From: Saccharomyces mikatae IFO 1815
Taxonomy: Eukaryota; Ascomycota; Saccharomycetes; Saccharomycetales; Saccharomycetaceae
Length of the DNA: 64,000 nucleotides
Assembly: GCF_947241705.1 (NCBI RefSeq)
Contig: NC_079267.1
Coordinates: forward strand, 248,001-312,000
Direction: 5' to 3'
Part shown: positions 1 to 10,082 of the stretch, piece after piece
How the letters are laid out: each line of letters starts with the position of its first letter
Numbering within the stretch: position 1 is the first letter of the stretch
Made by a program: the position numbers and the translations under genes
Notes under the pieces: model-generated
The model's database searches: none
Told to the model about the DNA's origin: nothing
Seen by the model: the letters and a program-made list of their open reading frames with translations, nothing else

Positions 1-3000
1 CAAAATTATCTTCCATATCGATATGACTCTCAATACACTTGAAGAACTCAATGGCTGCTCTTTTCTCTATGTTATTTGCTCTCGGTAGGAATGAATTGCT
101 TATAGAATTGCATACGGGACAGTATATCAACCCTGAACCATATGATAATGGAATATTCTTCGTAGTTTGATTTTGTATACCCCGAATAGACTTCATGTGG
201 CCACTTAAACATTTAATATGAGATCCATGACCACATGCTCGTAGCACTGGTTCGCATTTGGTTAATTTCAATCTTGTTCCATCATCATCTTGCGTTTTCT
301 CTTGAACTGTACTATTTCTTGGTTGCTTACCACTAAATAGAGAAATTATCCTATTGACGTCTGATGGATTTGTAAAATCGATGCCATGATCACATATGTT
401 CTGTTCTTGATAAGAGAAATAAGCAAATATATCATCATCCTTGGGCATCTTACAAAATACACAGTCATCATCGTAGTTACTACCAATTGTATTGCTGCTA
501 TTGTCTGCATCTGTCCCGGTAGGAGATAAACTAGGCGATGTAGTTCTGGGCGTGCTAATCTCGGAAGTGTCTACGCTATTGTTTTCCATGAATTTTAATT
601 GCTGCTGTGCCAACTTCTTCATTAGTTTTTTCTTTCTTAATCGAGCAAGGTGTTTTTTTCTTTCAAACTCTTTATCCTTGTGACTCTTATCTTTCTTTGT
701 TGGCCATAGAATTCCCGGTGTGTACGACGTGGCTTGCTCATTCAGGTAACTGTTTACATTTACATGAGGAGCTGTTTCCATTAGGTATCTAAAAATCTCC
801 CTAATTTTACCGTGAGATTCTGAAAAATTATCCTTCAACAAACAATAATACAGAATAGAACCAATGCTGTGATAATGGCAGAATTCCGTGTCAACAATTG
901 CGTATTCATGCCACAAAATCCCCATAAATTCGTTCAAGTTATTAACTACACATAAGTGAATTAAATGAACAACCCTTGGTAGTAAATTATCATAATCATA
1001 CTTTATAATATGATCCAGGGTATTTTTCAAAAACAAGCCAAAAGTGTTCACTGATGATATTGAATAGAGTCCAGAAAATAGTGTATTTTTTAACAAATCT
1101 TTAACTTTTTTTGCTGGCACAAAAGTGTCTTCATATTTCATTTTCTTCAGATTGGACATATTTAGCCTTATGTTTTTTTCCACGTCGTATCTTCTACTGG
1201 ATGAAAGCCCTATATAATAAGGGTCAATCTCATCTTTATACCCTTCTTTCAATACGAAAATTCCATTGTCGGTCAAACTTATTGGAGGAGTGTAGTTAGC
1301 ATATTTTTCGAGATATATGTCAAATGAAGGATGCTTAGTAATATGCTCTGGAATGCAGTTAACTATTTGTGCGTAAGAACACGTGTCAAAACAAAGCGCA
1401 TGGATAATCTCTGACTTAAACGTTCTCTCAAATCCTTCTTTTGAAGATTTCATTACTAAAGATCTCACCTCTGTAAGCAATTGAATCAACAACAAAATGC
1501 ATTCATTAACAACGGCTATAGTGGTTTCGGCGTCAGGATAATCATACATCGGAACACCGTTTGCCCAATGTTTCAATCCCCATCTTGAAAGATATGTAAC
1601 CATTAGTTCATTAGGATTACACATTGCCATACTAAATTGGACATTAAAAATGTCACTGATATAAGTAAACTCTCTCATGCTGTATTTTGTGTACATCCGG
1701 GCCTGATGGGTAATGGGAGTGCCGTTTCTTACCCAAAAACCGACGTTTATTTGTCCAATTAAAACCAGAGTAGACAAAGCCGACTCTGATATGTGTAAAG
1801 CTTTCTGCTTATCCTGAAAGACCTCGAAAAGGTTAATGTAATTTGTCAAAGATGTGGGAATTGGCACATATCTACCACATTGACTCCATTGAACAACAAA
1901 TTTGAACAAATACGACATTGGATTAAAAAAATACTGTGTATTTACACCCACTTGAAAATTAATGGTTTCTGTGACATAATTACATATAGTCTCTCTAACT
2001 GTAGACAGCGTTACTTTATTCGTATCATTTTCATTGGTTGATGCGTTCTCAGACGATATGGCCTTTCTAGAATTAGCCAGTGACTCAAATTCCTTTGTTT
2101 GAGCGACATTTAGTAGTTTAAGAACAATTTGCTTACGAAAAGCCGCATCTTTGACCAATGATATACTACGTGTGTATCCATCTGTCATAATTAATATTGA
2201 CGAGAAAAAGAAGTAGAATGCAGAAAAATCAAAATTCTCAACTTCTACGTGTTCTTTAGTCTCCCTTTTTAAAGGTAAGACGTTACTGAATTCGGAGAAG
2301 GACTCGATAATTGCGTTGAAAATCGCGTCATTGGATAGCAATTCCTCAGGAACAGTATTTGCAGACATTATCGTACAAAGATCTTTAAAGCAAATGATTG
2401 TTCTTCGATTCCGTATAGTTTCAGTGGGCAATTTGAATCCATTGTACAAAGAAATGGGTAAGTATGACATAAGATCCTCTGGATTAAATGCCATGAGAGT
2501 AAAAGCAAACCTAATAGTTCTTTCAATGAATCCTGAACTTATGATCATATTTGCTATGCTTGGGTCCTGGAAAGTATATTGTCCTAATAGACTCATAAGA
2601 GTTACCTGGCATTCTTTAGCGTCTGATGCGACAGTATCATAAAGGACAGAAAGATAAACATCAATATACTGCGCGGCAAGAAACTTTCTGCTTTCATCCC
2701 TAAGGGAAAATAATGATGATAAAATCTTCAACATTTTAAACTTGGATTTTTTTGACAGGATGTTAATAGAGTTGATAATTATATACTGGAATCTAGATCC
2801 ATAAAAGTTGTAAAAATGGCTCACGGTGTTCGGTGAATGAGCCCTGGTTAATCTTTCATTGTAGTTAGTGAGTATTTTTAAGATTCTTTCATCCTTGATA
2901 TTTTTTAATGGCCAAGGTTTGAACCACGATTCATCGCTATTTTCGTTGGATATTAAGAATCCACCTAACAAGTTAATCTTGGAAAAATCCGGATTTGTAT

Positions 3001-4189
3001 TGGAAGGAGATACTCTCATTTTAGAAAAATGCGAATACCAAACATCAAGCATGGAAAATCTAAGAGAGTACTTATTTTGCAGAGATTTAGTCGACTTGAA
3101 GCACAAAGAATACAACCAATCTGTTAAATCATCAGTCAGCTTTCTTTTAAATATATCGCTCACTTTCCTTACATGAACTCTTATGTTTTCCTTTTGGAAT
3201 TCTTTAGCTATTCGGTCCATTTCGAAAAAGTCATTACCTTGGAGCACAGTTACTACATCATGAGAATCTTCTAAAGCTCTTGTTATAGATAATGCATATT
3301 CAACCGGCGTATTTAGGGTTTTGGTTATTATAGATGCTAGGTCCATATAGTGTACATTACACTCTTCTTCTTCGATTTGGATAGCCCACTCTTCATGAGC
3401 TTCCTTCTTGGTACTAGACCAACTGTTGTCAAAAAACATAAAGTTATCATCATTAACTAATGATTCGCATTCTTGTTTATCTGTTGTAACATCAGTAGTG
3501 GTGTTTTGATCAGAATACATCCGAACGGTCGCTTTTGTTTCTCCTGAATGAGCTTCAGCCTCTTCCTTATAGGAAACTGTCACATCAATTAAGAAATCCA
3601 GGACATAATTCAATAGGGAAACCACGTCTTCTTCATCGATAGTGTTATAATCATCATCCGAAATTGGAATATTATTCAACTCATTCTTGCATTTGAATGC
3701 GTAGTTCGGCTGATTAAAGGCAAAGGGGTCACCACAATGACATATTCTGCCCTCTGGGCGCATAACCACTTTGGCAACATAAGAATGGTTTACGTGTTTT
3801 TCTTTATCAAAACAAAGCTCACAGATTTCATACAATGGATTCGTAGAGCATGTGAAACAGTAGTAAATTGTCTCTGAGGGAAAACATAAACGTGTGCACG
3901 CAGTCCCGGTATGTATGTTATTCACAAAATGATGGTCACTTTCAAACTCCAATGTTCTCCACTTTTTTCCATCAAGTATGTCTCTGTATTTTTCGCTTGT
4001 CCAGGCTTCAGAATTTAGTATAGAAACGAGAGAGTTCCAGTCTATATTGTTATCGTTATTCTTAAGGCGTAGATTTAAAGTTTTCCATAACAAATAACTA
4101 GTAGTTTCGCTATATTCGCATTTCGCGAGTTTAGGGAGCTCCGTAAGAAAATCCCTAATATTATTAATAGACAACTCAGAATCTTCCAT
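1..4189 (-). CDS. UBR2: E3 ubiquitin ligase Ubr2, N-terminal about 1396 residues (C-terminus outside window)
   Basis: The frame is open from the ATG at 4189 (MEDSELSINNIRDF...) to the left edge, so the C-terminus is missing. Known role: with Rad6 (E2) and Mub1, Ubr2 ubiquitinates the proteasome-gene activator Rpn4. A UBR-box zinc finger is visible at about residues 95-155 (Cys/His-rich, with CFTCSTNP, CELCFDKEKHVNHSY and ICHCGDPFAF). An atypical RING-H2 near the left edge, about residues 1240-1360, has CVFCK, then CGHGSHIKC, then YCPVC. The middle is long, helical and low in motifs, as in Ubr1/Ubr2. The family's usual length is about 1870 residues, so roughly a quarter lies outside. It is transcribed divergently from SNF7 across a 1.2 kb gap. 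Identification rests on these domains, synteny and recalled similarity. Confidence 0.95.
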   Translation of the reverse strand, partial: MEDSELSINNIRDFLTELPKLAKCEYSETTSYLLWKTLNLRLKNNDNNIDWNSLVSILNSEAWTSEKYRDILDGKKWRTLEFESDHHFVNNIHTGTACTRLCFPSETIYYCFTCSTNPLYEICELCFDKEKHVNHSYVAKVVMRPEGRICHCGDPFAFNQPNYAFKCKNELNNIPISDDDYNTIDEEDVVSLLNYVLDFLIDVTVSYKEEAEAHSGETKATVRMYSDQNTTTDVTTDKQECESLVNDDNFMFFDNSWSSTKKEAHEEWAIQIEEEECNVHYMDLASIITKTLNTPVEYALSITRALEDSHDVVTVLQGNDFFEMDRIAKEFQKENIRVHVRKVSDIFKRKLTDDLTDWLYSLCFKSTKSLQNKYSLRFSMLDVWYSHFSKMRVSPSNTNPDFSKINLLGGFLISNENSDESWFKPWPLKNIKDERILKILTNYNERLTRAHSPNTVSHFYNFYGSRFQYIIINSINILSKKSKFKMLKILSSLFSLRDESRKFLAAQYIDVYLSVLYDTVASDAKECQVTLMSLLGQYTFQDPSIANMIISSGFIERTIRFAFTLMAFNPEDLMSYLPISLYNGFKLPTETIRNRRTIICFKDLCTIMSANTVPEELLSNDAIFNAIIESFSEFSNVLPLKRETKEHVEVENFDFSAFYFFFSSILIMTDGYTRSISLVKDAAFRKQIVLKLLNVAQTKEFESLANSRKAISSENASTNENDTNKVTLSTVRETICNYVTETINFQVGVNTQYFFNPMSYLFKFVVQWSQCGRYVPIPTSLTNYINLFEVFQDKQKALHISESALSTLVLIGQINVGFWVRNGTPITHQARMYTKYSMREFTYISDIFNVQFSMAMCNPNELMVTYLSRWGLKHWANGVPMYDYPDAETTIAVVNECILLLIQLLTEVRSLVMKSSKEGFERTFKSEIIHALCFDTCSYAQIVNCIPEHITKHPSFDIYLEKYANYTPPISLTDNGIFVLKEGYKDEIDPYYIGLSSSRRYDVEKNIRLNMSNLKKMKYEDTFVPAKKVKDLLKNTLFSGLYSISSVNTFGLFLKNTLDHIIKYDYDNLLPRVVHLIHLCVVNNLNEFMGILWHEYAIVDTEFCHYHSIGSILYYCLLKDNFSESHGKIREIFRYLMETAPHVNVNSYLNEQATSYTPGILWPTKKDKSHKDKEFERKKHLARLRKKKLMKKLAQQQLKFMENNSVDTSEISTPRTTSPSLSPTGTDADNSSNTIGSNYDDDCVFCKMPKDDDIFAYFSYQEQNICDHGIDFTNPSDVNRIISLFSGKQPRNSTVQEKTQDDDGTRLKLTKCEPVLRACGHGSHIKCLSGHMKSIRGIQNQTTKNIPLSYGSGLIYCPVCNSISNSFLPRANNIEKRAAIEFFKCIESHIDMEDNF

Positions 4190-5372
4190 GCGTGCTTGTT
4201 GGGTAACTATTGGTTTAATCGATGGTTCCTCTCTTTACTATCAGAAACGAGTAAATAGTAATAATAAATAGAAAAAAACCCGCTCTTTTTTCGAGGAAGC
4301 TCAAACACCTTGTTTAGAGATCTGCTAGTAATATCTCGAGCAACTTTAAAAGTAAGCACTTAGATTATTGGGCTTCTCCTATATCCATGCATCGATGATG
4401 CTCTCCATCAATATCGCTTAAAAGTTCAACTAACGCCACTGGAAATTGCCGCCGTCGTTGTCCCAACGTTATAAGTGATGATATCGGTTCTCTAATTCGC
4501 AAGAGCCAGTGTTTTAGGATCCTGAGTCATTAACATTTACCTGCAAAATATGGGAACATGGTTATTGAAATTGCTAGTTTGGCCGGCATTGAACCTGTAA
4601 GGAGCCTGGGGGCATGGATAAGTGGTGACGTATTGATCGCAAATACGCTAGGTATGTTAACCTTGCTTCTAGATGGTTTAAATCTTGGCGGTATTTTCTT
4701 CAAGTTCGTATTTCACTTATGTCGACCAAGTAAGGTAACTATTCCAATTCGTGTTGCTTAAAAATATGAATTCGACAAGAAGTTGGGAATACATAATAAT
4801 ATGCATTAAAACTGGGCATACCTTGTATTCTTGATACTGCGTCACTTGGCTGTAGGAATCGTTACCGTCATGAATCAATTGTTTAGATGGTATGCTTTCA
4901 ATCCTATTGAAAAATGATGAGCATCAGTTTTTTTCAGGTGTACTTTGACTGTATCATACAAATCTTATATACCTTTGCTCTTTAATTAGTGATAGACGAC
5001 AGCACAAGAATAGCAAAGTGTGACGGCTTTTAATTCAAAGCCATTCTGTTTTCACTACAACATATACGCTTTCTGAAAAAGTCCATGAAGAGCAAAATAA
5101 AATGATGATGAGGGTGGTACACCATGTTCAATCTTATCTGGGAGTTGGAGATGAGTAGTGAAGTATGGACACTAGATTGCATTGCATGTTATATGTCATG
5201 TTACACGGTCCGGCTCTACATTTTCGATAAAAGATGGGATTTTTAAAGAAGTGGGTGGGTGATTTCAAATCAGAAGAGTTGACACAGCAGGGGAGATATA
5301 AGTTTCTACAGAATAAAATATTGTACTTTGTAAGGCAGCAGGAGGAAAGTAATAGTATTTATAAAACAAGAC
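4190..5372. other. UBR2-SNF7 divergent intergenic region
   Basis: About 1.2 kb containing the promoters of two divergent genes. It is AT-rich with an A-tract at 4272-4278. The only ATG-initiated frame of note is a 67-codon frame at 4558-4761, with a hydrophobic middle and no family I recognise (see findings). No tRNA, LTR or other RNA gene is visible. Confidence 0.6.
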
Positions 5373-6095
5373 ATGTTATCGTATTTTTTTGGTGGGGCAT
5401 CAAATAATGCCAAGAACAAAGAACAGCCAAAGAAGGCTATAGTGGAGTTGAGGGAGCAAATCAACCTTCTATCCAAAAAGCAATCGCACTTGCGTACTCA
5501 AATTACAAACCAAGAAAATGAAGCTAGAATCTTTTTGACGAAGGGCAACAAAGTAATGGCCAAGAACTCACTTAAGAAGAAGAAGTTACACGAACAATAT
5601 TTAAGTAAGCTAGAAGGCACAATGGACTCTCTGGAACAGCAGCTTTTCTCCATAGAAAGCGCAAACTTAAATCTAGAAACAATGAGGGCCATGCAGCAGG
5701 GTGCTAAGGCAATGAAAACAATTCATGGTGGTCTTGACATAGACAAAGTGGATGAAACTATGGACGAGATAAGGGAACAACTAGAGTTAGGAGACGAAAT
5801 AAGCGATGCTATATCTAGACCGTTAAATACTGGCGCAAACGAGGTGGATGAAGATGAACTGGATGAGGAATTGGACATGCTGGCTCAAGAAAACGCTAAT
5901 CAAGAAACTTCTAAGATAGTTAATAATAATGTTGAAGCGGCACCCATTTCAGAGAATAAGGTCTCGTTACCCAATGTTCCAAGTAATAAGATTAAACAGA
6001 GCGAGGCTTCCATGAAAGACAAAGAAGATGAAGAGGAAGAAGAAGATGAGGACGAAAAGGCATTAAGGGAACTACAAGCGGAAATGGGGCTTTGA
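5373..6095 (+). CDS. SNF7: ESCRT-III subunit Snf7 (Vps32)
   Basis: 240 residues, the usual length. Snf7 polymerises into spirals on endosomal membrane to bud vesicles into multivesicular bodies, and also works with Rim proteins in pH signalling. The N-terminus (MLSYFFGGASNNAKNKEQ) fits the amphipathic membrane-inserting helix. Residues about 17-100 form the basic helical hairpin, with the lysine cluster KNSLKKKKLHEQ. The stretch FSIESANLNLETMRAMQ and the segment around DKVDETMDEIREQ are family signatures. The C-terminus is acidic and ends in DEKALRELQAEMGL, a MIM1-like helix for binding the Vps4 ATPase. The first 80 residues differ from the S. cerevisiae protein I remember more than the rest does. 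The ATG at 5373 is the first in frame. Confidence 0.97.
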   Translation: MLSYFFGGASNNAKNKEQPKKAIVELREQINLLSKKQSHLRTQITNQENEARIFLTKGNKVMAKNSLKKKKLHEQYLSKLEGTMDSLEQQLFSIESANLNLETMRAMQQGAKAMKTIHGGLDIDKVDETMDEIREQLELGDEISDAISRPLNTGANEVDEDELDEELDMLAQENANQETSKIVNNNVEAAPISENKVSLPNVPSNKIKQSEASMKDKEDEEEEEDEDEKALRELQAEMGL

Positions 6096-6359
6096 ACATA
6101 GTCTACATAATCGAGAAGGGGAAAAAAATAGGCGTTCTTACTTTTCTCGTTCTATACACAATACTTTATATACATGAAGTTCATAAATTAAAGTCATAAC
6201 TGATATTTTTTTGCTTTTTTTCCGTTTGAGATTGTAGAAGAAAATGTGCATTGGTTTATTTTTATCTGTTCTTGTTATATTATTGTACAATAAAGGTGAA
6301 AGAAAAAAAAAGTAAATAATTGCAGTTACATATGTGTCTTTTTTTCCTTTCTTTCGCAT

Positions 6360-7382
6360 TTAGTTGACTAAAACCCAAATTAGAAAAAATACAAAAATTA
6401 CAAAAAACACCTTAGCGGCTAACCACCTATTACTTTTTATCCTGTCGAAATACTTCAAAAGTTCTCTTTGAGCGCCACTAATATTTAAATCGATGTCTTC
6501 TACATTAGCATCAATTCTTTGGATGACTTCGCCTTGCTCTTGGACCATGGAAGCCAATTGTTGAAAGAGATTCCCTACTTCCTGAATGGTGGACTCTATT
6601 GTCTCCACTGCTCTATTTCTTTCTTGCAAGTAGACATTATTTGATAGCTGGCCCTCTTCCATCAACATTAATTGAGAATCGTTTTGAGGAAAAGACAATT
6701 CGCCTTGATTGGACGAGCTGTTATTCTTTTCTGAGGATTCATCTATTAGTGAAGTCATGAATGGGTTAGAGTTGTTGTATGTGGTCAAGTCCACAGCATG
6801 ACTACTTTGTGTGTGATCATCCCCTTGTGCATTTTCGGTGTCAGTGGTCAATTTTTGCCATCTGTCTTTGTTTGCCATTTCTAATCGTTGCCTTTCCTCC
6901 AGTACGTCTTTGAAATTTCCTGATATGTTTTTCATTTGGGTGTTCAAAAGGTTTACAACATTTTTGGAATGCTGCACAGCACTTGGTTGATTAGACGATT
7001 TATTTGACGCATTACCATTCACGTCGGTTTTTTTAAGCTGGCTTAACTGTACTAAACTTTGCTCAATGGCATAAATCTTTCTTTTGATCAAAAACGACAG
7101 TTCAGCAATCTCGATGGGATTATCATTGAACATGGGTTTTCTCTTGGCCAGAACGGCTAATTTAGATAATAACTGCGCGGTAGATGAAATTTCATGGGCT
7201 ATGCCAGAGGCCTTTTTTTGAAACTCAGAGACATTTCTCCCATTGCCGGTAGCACTGTTAGTAGAAGTTCCGTTTTCTTGTTCTTGAAGACGTTCTCTCT
7301 GTTGCTCTTTAAAGTTTTTGTTTCTTTTCTTGTAACTCAACACGCTTTGTTGAAATTCTGAAGTTCTATCCTTTATATTCAT
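6360..7382 (-). CDS. SED5: Golgi Qa-SNARE (syntaxin-5 homologue) Sed5
   Basis: 340 residues from the ATG at 7382; the frame extends further upstream only from a TTG. Sed5 is the t-SNARE for ER-to-Golgi and intra-Golgi fusion. The first residues, MNIKDRTSEF, are the short N-peptide that binds the SM protein Sly1. An N-terminal helical (Habc) region follows. The SNARE motif lies at about residues 250-312, with the zero-layer glutamine in MVQEQGEVIQRID. A C-terminal membrane anchor occupies about residues 319-339 (AAKVFFVIFVFFLIWVLV), so the protein is tail-anchored. It lies tail-to-tail with SNF7 (264 bp apart). Confidence 0.97.
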   Translation of the reverse strand: MNIKDRTSEFQQSVLSYKKRNKNFKEQQRERLQEQENGTSTNSATGNGRNVSEFQKKASGIAHEISSTAQLLSKLAVLAKRKPMFNDNPIEIAELSFLIKRKIYAIEQSLVQLSQLKKTDVNGNASNKSSNQPSAVQHSKNVVNLLNTQMKNISGNFKDVLEERQRLEMANKDRWQKLTTDTENAQGDDHTQSSHAVDLTTYNNSNPFMTSLIDESSEKNNSSSNQGELSFPQNDSQLMLMEEGQLSNNVYLQERNRAVETIESTIQEVGNLFQQLASMVQEQGEVIQRIDANVEDIDLNISGAQRELLKYFDRIKSNRWLAAKVFFVIFVFFLIWVLVN

Positions 7383-7734
7383 GAGAGTTGTGCGGTATGA
7401 TGGAAAGGTCGGATGAGAATAAAGATGGAACAAAATATATACAGTAAAGAGTTAACAGCCTTTTGTTCAAACAGGCCTGGCAGGAATGTCGATGTGGTAA
7501 TGAGGAATTTTTTTTTTTTGGGCTTCTATATTGGCACTATCATTCTTATTACGATTGTTTTGAATACGCCTTTCGCTTCGTCTCGATCGATAATCCTACC
7601 CGGACATACACCAAAAATAATACGCCAAACAAAAGGTAAAAGCAGCAGAGAAACAGCTTTGTTTTCTTTACATTCAAAAAAAAACTATGAAGAGTGTAAT
7701 AGGTAAGTATGAGTATAAGTATCTTATTTAGTGA

Positions 7735-8991
7735 TTACAATTTAGCTTCAGTAGCATAGAAGCGCACCACTTCATCAATGGCCTTAGCCACATATTCCAC
7801 ATTTCCTTCATTCAACCCGGCGATGGAGGCTCTACCGGAGGCAACCAAGTAAACTGCGTGGGTTTCTTCAAGTCTCTTAACCATTTGAGGAGTTAGTCCC
7901 GTAAAGGAGAACATCCCACATTGGTTTACTATATGATCCCAATTGCCCGGAGTGCCTAACTTGACTAAATGGTCTCTTAATGCGTGTCTCATCTTAGTAA
8001 TTCTGGAAGACATGGTAACCATATCTTTGTGCCATTGCTGGGTTAATTCAGGTGTCTCCAATAATTTAGCGACAATCTTAGCACCGTAGGCTGGTGGGTT
8101 GGACACTTCGCTACGAATTATTTTGGCCAGTTGAGAGGTGACAGCAGCCTTAATGGTGTTGTTCTGCACTTGCTTTGTAAGTGCTAGATGGAAACAGCCC
8201 ACACGTTCACCATACATACCAGCGTTCTTAGCAAACGACTGGCACACAAACACTGGGGAAACTGTAGCAAGCTTCTCCACACCCAAACGCACAGCATAGG
8301 CATCTTTGTCCAAATCACCCGTGGCAAATCCTTGGTAGGCAGTATCAAACAGAGCGATGTGATTTTTGGAGGCAATAGCATCAACTATCTGAACCCATTG
8401 CTTGTTAGTTGGGTCTAAACCAGTGGGGTTGTGAGCACAAGAGTGTAGAACGAAAACCGAGCCCTCTGGAGCCTTTTGAATAGCACTCAGGAAGCCATCT
8501 AGGTCAAGAGACTTAGTTTCGTTGGCCCAGTAAGGGTAAGTGGCCGTTTTCAAGCCTTGGTTCTCAAAAATGGCCATGTGGTTGGCCCAAGTGGGCTTGG
8601 ACAAATATACCAATTTATCTGGGAAGAACTTTGAAAAAAACTTGGCAGAGATATGAAGAGCCCCCGTACCTGAAAGTGATTGTACAGAGATTACTCTGTC
8701 TTCCTGTAAGGCGTCGGATTGAGTACCGAAAATGATTTTCGCAGCGTTTGATGTCAAAGTTGGCAACCCGGTAATCCCGAGATACTCATGATTGTAGGAG
8801 CTGTCACTATGAATTAACTTTTCCGCAGCTTTAACACTTGGTAGAACCCATGGTTTACCGTTGTCGTCTCTGTAAGCTCCGATACCCAAATCGACCTTGG
8901 TAGTGCGCTGGTCTTGCCCATACCTTTGTTTGATACCGAAAAGGGCATCTGGAGGCAACAATTCTATGTTATTGAATAGGGAGGTAGACAT
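7735..8991 (-). CDS. AAT2: Aspartate aminotransferase, cytosolic/peroxisomal (Aat2)
   Basis: 418 residues, full length. It interconverts aspartate + 2-oxoglutarate and oxaloacetate + glutamate using PLP (fold type I). Visible active-site residues: Trp135 (PTWANH), Asn188 (CAHNPTG), Asp216 and Tyr219 (LFDTAYQG), and the Schiff-base Lys255 (QSFAKNAGMYGERVG). The C-terminus is ...EAKL; AKL is a PTS1-type peroxisomal signal, matching the known peroxisomal import of the S. cerevisiae enzyme on oleate. There is no mitochondrial presequence, which separates it from AAT1. A Gcn4-type TGACTCA lies about 130 bp upstream of the ATG. Confidence 0.97.
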   Translation of the reverse strand: MSTSLFNNIELLPPDALFGIKQRYGQDQRTTKVDLGIGAYRDDNGKPWVLPSVKAAEKLIHSDSSYNHEYLGITGLPTLTSNAAKIIFGTQSDALQEDRVISVQSLSGTGALHISAKFFSKFFPDKLVYLSKPTWANHMAIFENQGLKTATYPYWANETKSLDLDGFLSAIQKAPEGSVFVLHSCAHNPTGLDPTNKQWVQIVDAIASKNHIALFDTAYQGFATGDLDKDAYAVRLGVEKLATVSPVFVCQSFAKNAGMYGERVGCFHLALTKQVQNNTIKAAVTSQLAKIIRSEVSNPPAYGAKIVAKLLETPELTQQWHKDMVTMSSRITKMRHALRDHLVKLGTPGNWDHIVNQCGMFSFTGLTPQMVKRLEETHAVYLVASGRASIAGLNEGNVEYVAKAIDEVVRFYATEAKL

Positions 8992-9121
8992 TATCGTTCG
9001 TGTTTTCTTATGTTTTTGTCTTTAATGAGATTGTAATGATTTGATTAATTCCACTTAAAACCATACATATATGTATATATACCGACGTGTAAGGCGACAG
9101 AGTAAATGGGGCCGATCGCGC

Positions 9122-9128
9122 TGACTCA
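9122..9128. promoter_or_regulatory. Gcn4-type site (TGACTCA) in the AAT2 promoter
   Basis: A perfect TGACTCA about 130 bp upstream of the AAT2 ATG. This is the consensus for the amino-acid control activator Gcn4, which is plausible for an aminotransferase gene. It overlaps by one base a 13-bp inverted repeat at 9128-9140. Confidence 0.5.
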
Positions 9129-9926
9129 CTCGGACCGAGTCTCGCATGTCGCTAGACACGGACAGGACGGAAACGATCATTGTCAATACTGACCAGTATG
9201 CTGATACGGCCAATAAATCTATTGTAATTTAGGTCAATGAAAAGGAACAGTAACAATGCCTCATGGATAGCTTCCGGAATGTGCATGTTTACAAAATGCC
9301 CGTCATCATATTTGCGGTAGTGATTTTTTTTTCTATATTTCTTCTGATTTTTGAGTCCTATTCAGTAGTCGTGTGGTGTTATTATCACACTGGCGCAGAT
9401 CAACAACACTTACCAAGTTAAAAGCATGGATAGGGCTACTTGATGCTCTTTTGCGAATAAATGTTTTCATTCCCTTTTCTGGTGTGGCAACCCTAAATCA
9501 TCGGCGGCTATTAGCCTCACAGTTACCCTGATATATTGTTTTTTTTCATTTCAGAAAAATTTTCCTGAAGTTTTATTTGTCTATATAAACGCTAAACAAC
9601 TCTGGTATTAGAGGTTTCCTTCTTAACATCAATTTCTTTTACTTCTTATTTAAGAGTTTTTCTTCTTCCTTGTTAAAAAAAAAGTAACCATAGACTCGTG
9701 CTAGTTCAGTACTATACAGGGAAGGGAAGTCACGCGCATACGTGTGTGTGCATTTCTTGCTATTGCTGCTTAGCTTCTCTAAAAACACTGGGCTAGCGTT
9801 TTTCAGCGCTCGAGAGGCAAAGTCTCAAGGAGTCCCCAATGGGCCTCACGTATTTCACATCTAGATGGCATTTTGGACATCGGCACTAAATAAGAGATTC
9901 AGCTCCTGACTTCTCCTCTGGTCTTC

Positions 9927-10082
9927 ATGAACAGGGTTTTTGAGTCGTCGGATCATGGGCGGTTTCTCTTAGTCGTTGCACCGGGTGCCATTGTCTTAAC
10001 GTTGTGTGCGGGTGGTTCGGGGGCTGTTGCCATGATTTATATGGATGAGACAGAAGTAGCCCCGTTGACGAGTTTAACTTAG
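9927..10082 (+). CDS. Possible 51-residue small protein with one hydrophobic segment
   Basis: An ATG-to-TAG frame of 51 codons (starts MNRVFESSDHGRF, ends EVAPLTSLT). Residues about 14-38 are small and hydrophobic (VVAPGAIVLTLCAGGSGAVA and onward), compatible with a single membrane span. It lies about 300 bp downstream of a promoter-like TATA/CT-rich stretch. It uses several codons rare in yeast (CGG, GGG, CCG), which argues against strong expression. I recognise no family. It may be a chance frame inside a non-coding transcript. Confidence 0.25.
   Translation: MNRVFESSDHGRFLLVVAPGAIVLTLCAGGSGAVAMIYMDETEVAPLTSLT

Noticed and set aside
7413-7706. 97-codon plus-strand frame between SED5 and AAT2 with a hydrophobic segment
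   Set aside because: It occupies the SED5 promoter and AAT2 3' flank, has a poly-Phe run from a T-tract and no recognised family; most likely chance.
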